NCBI GenBank assembly: GCA_910586515.1
Contig: CAJUGL010000076.1
Coordinates: 1 to 14,101 of the forward strand
DNA from: an uncultured Acetatifactor sp.
GTDB taxonomy: Bacteria > Bacillota > Clostridia > Lachnospirales > Lachnospiraceae
Reading direction: 5' to 3'
Length of the DNA stretch: 14,101 bases
Shown here: positions 12,633-14,101 of the stretch, piece by piece
How the letters are laid out: every line of letters starts with the position of its first letter
Numbering within the stretch: the stretch's first letter is position 1
The notes under the pieces: model-generated
Seen by the model: only the letters and a program-made list of their open reading frames with translations
Database searches by the model: none
What the model was told of the DNA's origin: nothing
Position numbers and translations under genes: made by a program

Positions 12633-13640
12633 ATGGCGAAGGTAAGGATGCAGGATATAGCGTGTCATGTGGGCGTGAGCGCGGTGACCGTGCATAATGC
12701 GCTTACGGGGCAGAAGGGGGTCAGCGACGCAGTGCGGGAGAAAATCCTGAATGCGGCAAGGGAGATGGGGTATTTTCAGGATCAGCGGAAGAATACCAGT
12801 CTGCGGCATGTGGGGGTGGTAATCTCGGAAAAATGGCTTGCGGATTACACTACCTTTTATTGGAAGCTGTATATGGAAATGGCGTTAGAGGCTCCTAACA
12901 GGAACTGCATGGTGACGGCGGAGATTCTGAAACATGAGGCGGAAGAAGGGCTGCGGCTGCCTAATTTTGTGGGGGAAAATGCAGTGGAGGGTCTGGTGGT
13001 CATGGGGGAGCTTAGCAGACAGTATATTGATTTTCTGCGGAGCTGTGTGAAGATTCCCATTATTTACCTGGACTTTTATTATAAGGAAATTTCCGAGGAC
13101 GCAGTGGTGACGGACGGCTTTTACGGCATGTATATGGTGACGGAATATCTCTATGAGAAGGGGTTCCGCCGCATGGCTTACGTGGGTTCCATTCATGCCA
13201 CAAGCAGTATCATGGACAGGTTCTGCGGTTTCCAGAGAGTGCTTTTGGAGCATGGGCTGACGCTGCCGGAGGAGTGGCGCATGGAGGACCGGGACGAGGC
13301 CGGGGAGATACTTCTCACCCTGCCGGAGGAACTGCCGGAGGCATTTGTCTGCAACTGTGACCTGGTGGCCATCAAACTGATTGAGGAACTGGAACGGCAG
13401 GGACATAAGGTGCCGGAGGATGTAACTGTGGTGGGCTTTGACAATTACCTGTATCCCGGACTGCCGGACCGCAGGATTACCACTTATGAGGTGGATATGA
13501 AGGGCCTGGCCCAGGTGGCTTTGAAAAAGATTCTGAAGCGGATGGAGGACCCGGAAGCCATGAAACGTATGGACCTGGTGGCGGGACATATCGTGGAGAA
13601 GGACAGCGTGCGGCCCCCGGGGCAGGGGCAGACAGTATGA
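12633..13640 (+). CDS. LacI-family transcriptional regulator
   Basis: The 335-residue protein has an N-terminal LacI helix-turn-helix (about 5-26, MQDIACHVGVSAVTVHNAL) followed by GVSDAVREKILNAAREMGY. A periplasmic-binding-protein-like sensor domain spans about 58-325, with VGVVISEKW, EGLVVMGE, IPIIYLDFYY, AYVGSIHATSSIMDRFCGFQ and VVGFDNYLYPGLPDRRITT. The hinge (FQDQRKNTSLR, about 48-58) departs from the usual pattern with a conserved Leu inserted in the operator minor groove. TAGGAGG lies close to the ATG (three-base gap). Effector and targets are unknown. It is separated from the mannan operon by the toxin-antitoxin/IS block but may belong to the same pathway or to genes beyond the right edge; both are inference. 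Confidence 0.88.
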   Translation: MAKVRMQDIACHVGVSAVTVHNALTGQKGVSDAVREKILNAAREMGYFQDQRKNTSLRHVGVVISEKWLADYTTFYWKLYMEMALEAPNRNCMVTAEILKHEAEEGLRLPNFVGENAVEGLVVMGELSRQYIDFLRSCVKIPIIYLDFYYKEISEDAVVTDGFYGMYMVTEYLYEKGFRRMAYVGSIHATSSIMDRFCGFQRVLLEHGLTLPEEWRMEDRDEAGEILLTLPEELPEAFVCNCDLVAIKLIEELERQGHKVPEDVTVVGFDNYLYPGLPDRRITTYEVDMKGLAQVALKKILKRMEDPEAMKRMDLVAGHIVEKDSVRPPGQGQTV

Positions 13641-13780
13641 AAATAGATATAGTGATATTGCTTTCAAGTATGCTGAAAATGCCGTTTTACAGAAATACAT
13701 ATATAACAATATCTAAAAATTCCGGTCTGTGGAGTAGCTGATGGAAACACTTTTCCGAAAAGGGAGATGTAGGGCATGGG

Positions 13781-13809
13781 GCAGAAAAAGTCTCATGCTC
13801 TTTTTCTGC
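13781..13809 (+). terminator. Hairpin after the LacI gene, possible terminator
   Basis: A perfect 10-bp stem GCAGAAAAAG (13781-13790) / CTTTTTCTGC (13800-13809) with a 9-base loop, about 140 bases after the LacI stop. The U run lies mostly in the 3' arm and only TTTA follows, so termination is plausible but not typical. Confidence 0.4.
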
Positions 13810-13811
13810 TT

Positions 13812-13880
13812 TATGTGCAGGCCCGTGCACAAGGTGCGGATCCTTGCACCTGGAAGTTTGCCGCTAAAGCGGTGCAGGGG
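13812..13880. repeat. Structured intergenic repeat, copy 2
   Basis: Same orientation and order of parts as the copy at 9731-9801: CAGGCCCGTG (13818-13827), hairpin GGTGC/GCACC (13833-13850), the shared GCACCTGGAAGTTTGCCGC (13846-13864), hairpin GCCGC-TAAA-GCGGT (13860-13873), then TGCAGGGGC. The 3' half of the outer stem has diverged, so the outer pairing here is imperfect. Loop lengths differ from copy 1 while the small stems are retained. Confidence 0.7.
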
Positions 13881-14101
13881 CGGCGCGGCGAGCAGGGATA
13901 AGATCTCCCCGACTTGCTTACCGGTCTCTGGCTCTTCGGAAGCTTTACGACAAATTGCCTCTGTAAGAATCTATAAGTTCAGGAATCCGGCCTGTTCCGA
14001 TTCACTTTATCCGATTTTGCTTTTCCTTCGATTTTATAAGCATTCAAATATAACTTTTTGTATAAATATGGACTCTATACCTGCTTTTATGGAGATTAAA
14101 A

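Larger units (their letters stand above)
13641..14101. other. Region downstream of the LacI gene
   Basis: No gene I can support. It holds the hairpin at 13781-13809, the second structured repeat (13812-13880), a GC-rich tail to about 13925 and an AT-rich end. The minus strand has short coding-like peptides (for example TEAICRKASEEPETGKQVGE near 13945-13890, and ELIDSYRGNLS before a stop near 13950), which may be remnants or parts of a wider repeat. A -10-like TATAAA at 14061-14066 could serve a gene beyond the window, but no proper -35 accompanies it. Confidence 0.5.

Noticed and set aside
10775..13880. Composite transposon spanning the IS and the LacI gene
   Set aside because: Only one IS copy with its own target duplication is present; the right side has no second IS end.

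Overview
The window looks like gut Firmicutes DNA, most likely Lachnospiraceae (Clostridia). The grounds are AGGAGG-type ribosome binding sites, GC-rich genes between AT-rich intergenic DNA, and a gene set matching the intracellular beta-mannan pathway described in Roseburia and Ruminococcus. This taxonomic reading is inference from gene content; no rRNA or other marker gene is present.

Layout. Positions 1-437 hold no convincing gene, only a weak small ORF and a terminator. An ECF-type sigma factor with a very long C-terminal extension (438-2063, minus) and an AraC-family regulator (2241-3089, minus) follow. The AraC gene has a good promoter and a leader made of 9-nt repeats. It diverges across about 430 bp of AT-rich DNA from a four-gene plus-strand operon (3522-9718): an AGE-family (cellobiose 2-epimerase type) epimerase, a GH130_1 phosphorylase, a GH130_2 phosphorylase, and a 769-residue protein with two different SGNH esterase domains in series, CE2-like then CE17-like. 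None of the four has a signal peptide. Together they can strip acetyl groups from imported mannooligosaccharides (esterase), phosphorolyse them to mannose-1-phosphate and mannobiose (GH130_2), epimerise mannobiose to mannosylglucose (epimerase) and phosphorolyse that (GH130_1). No transporter, extracellular mannanase or GH113/GH36 enzyme is in the window.

Downstream is an AT-rich accessory block: a PIN-domain toxin with its antitoxin (9900-10533, minus), decayed coding DNA, and a complete IS4-type insertion sequence (10775-12122) with perfect 19-bp inverted repeats and a 5-bp target duplication. The IS seems to use an upstream start joined to its transposase frame through a CTT-TAA-G (+1 frameshift-like) site. 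A LacI-family regulator (12633-13640, plus) with a textbook consensus promoter follows. Two copies of a structured repeat (about 9731-9800 and 13812-13880) bracket the accessory block.

Most notable: the CE2-CE17 tandem esterase; the IS start region, with its possible +1 frameshift and occluding hairpin; the structured repeat pair; the 18-bp tandem repeat in the epimerase that creates internal SD-ATG pairs; and the nonanucleotide repeat leader of the AraC gene.
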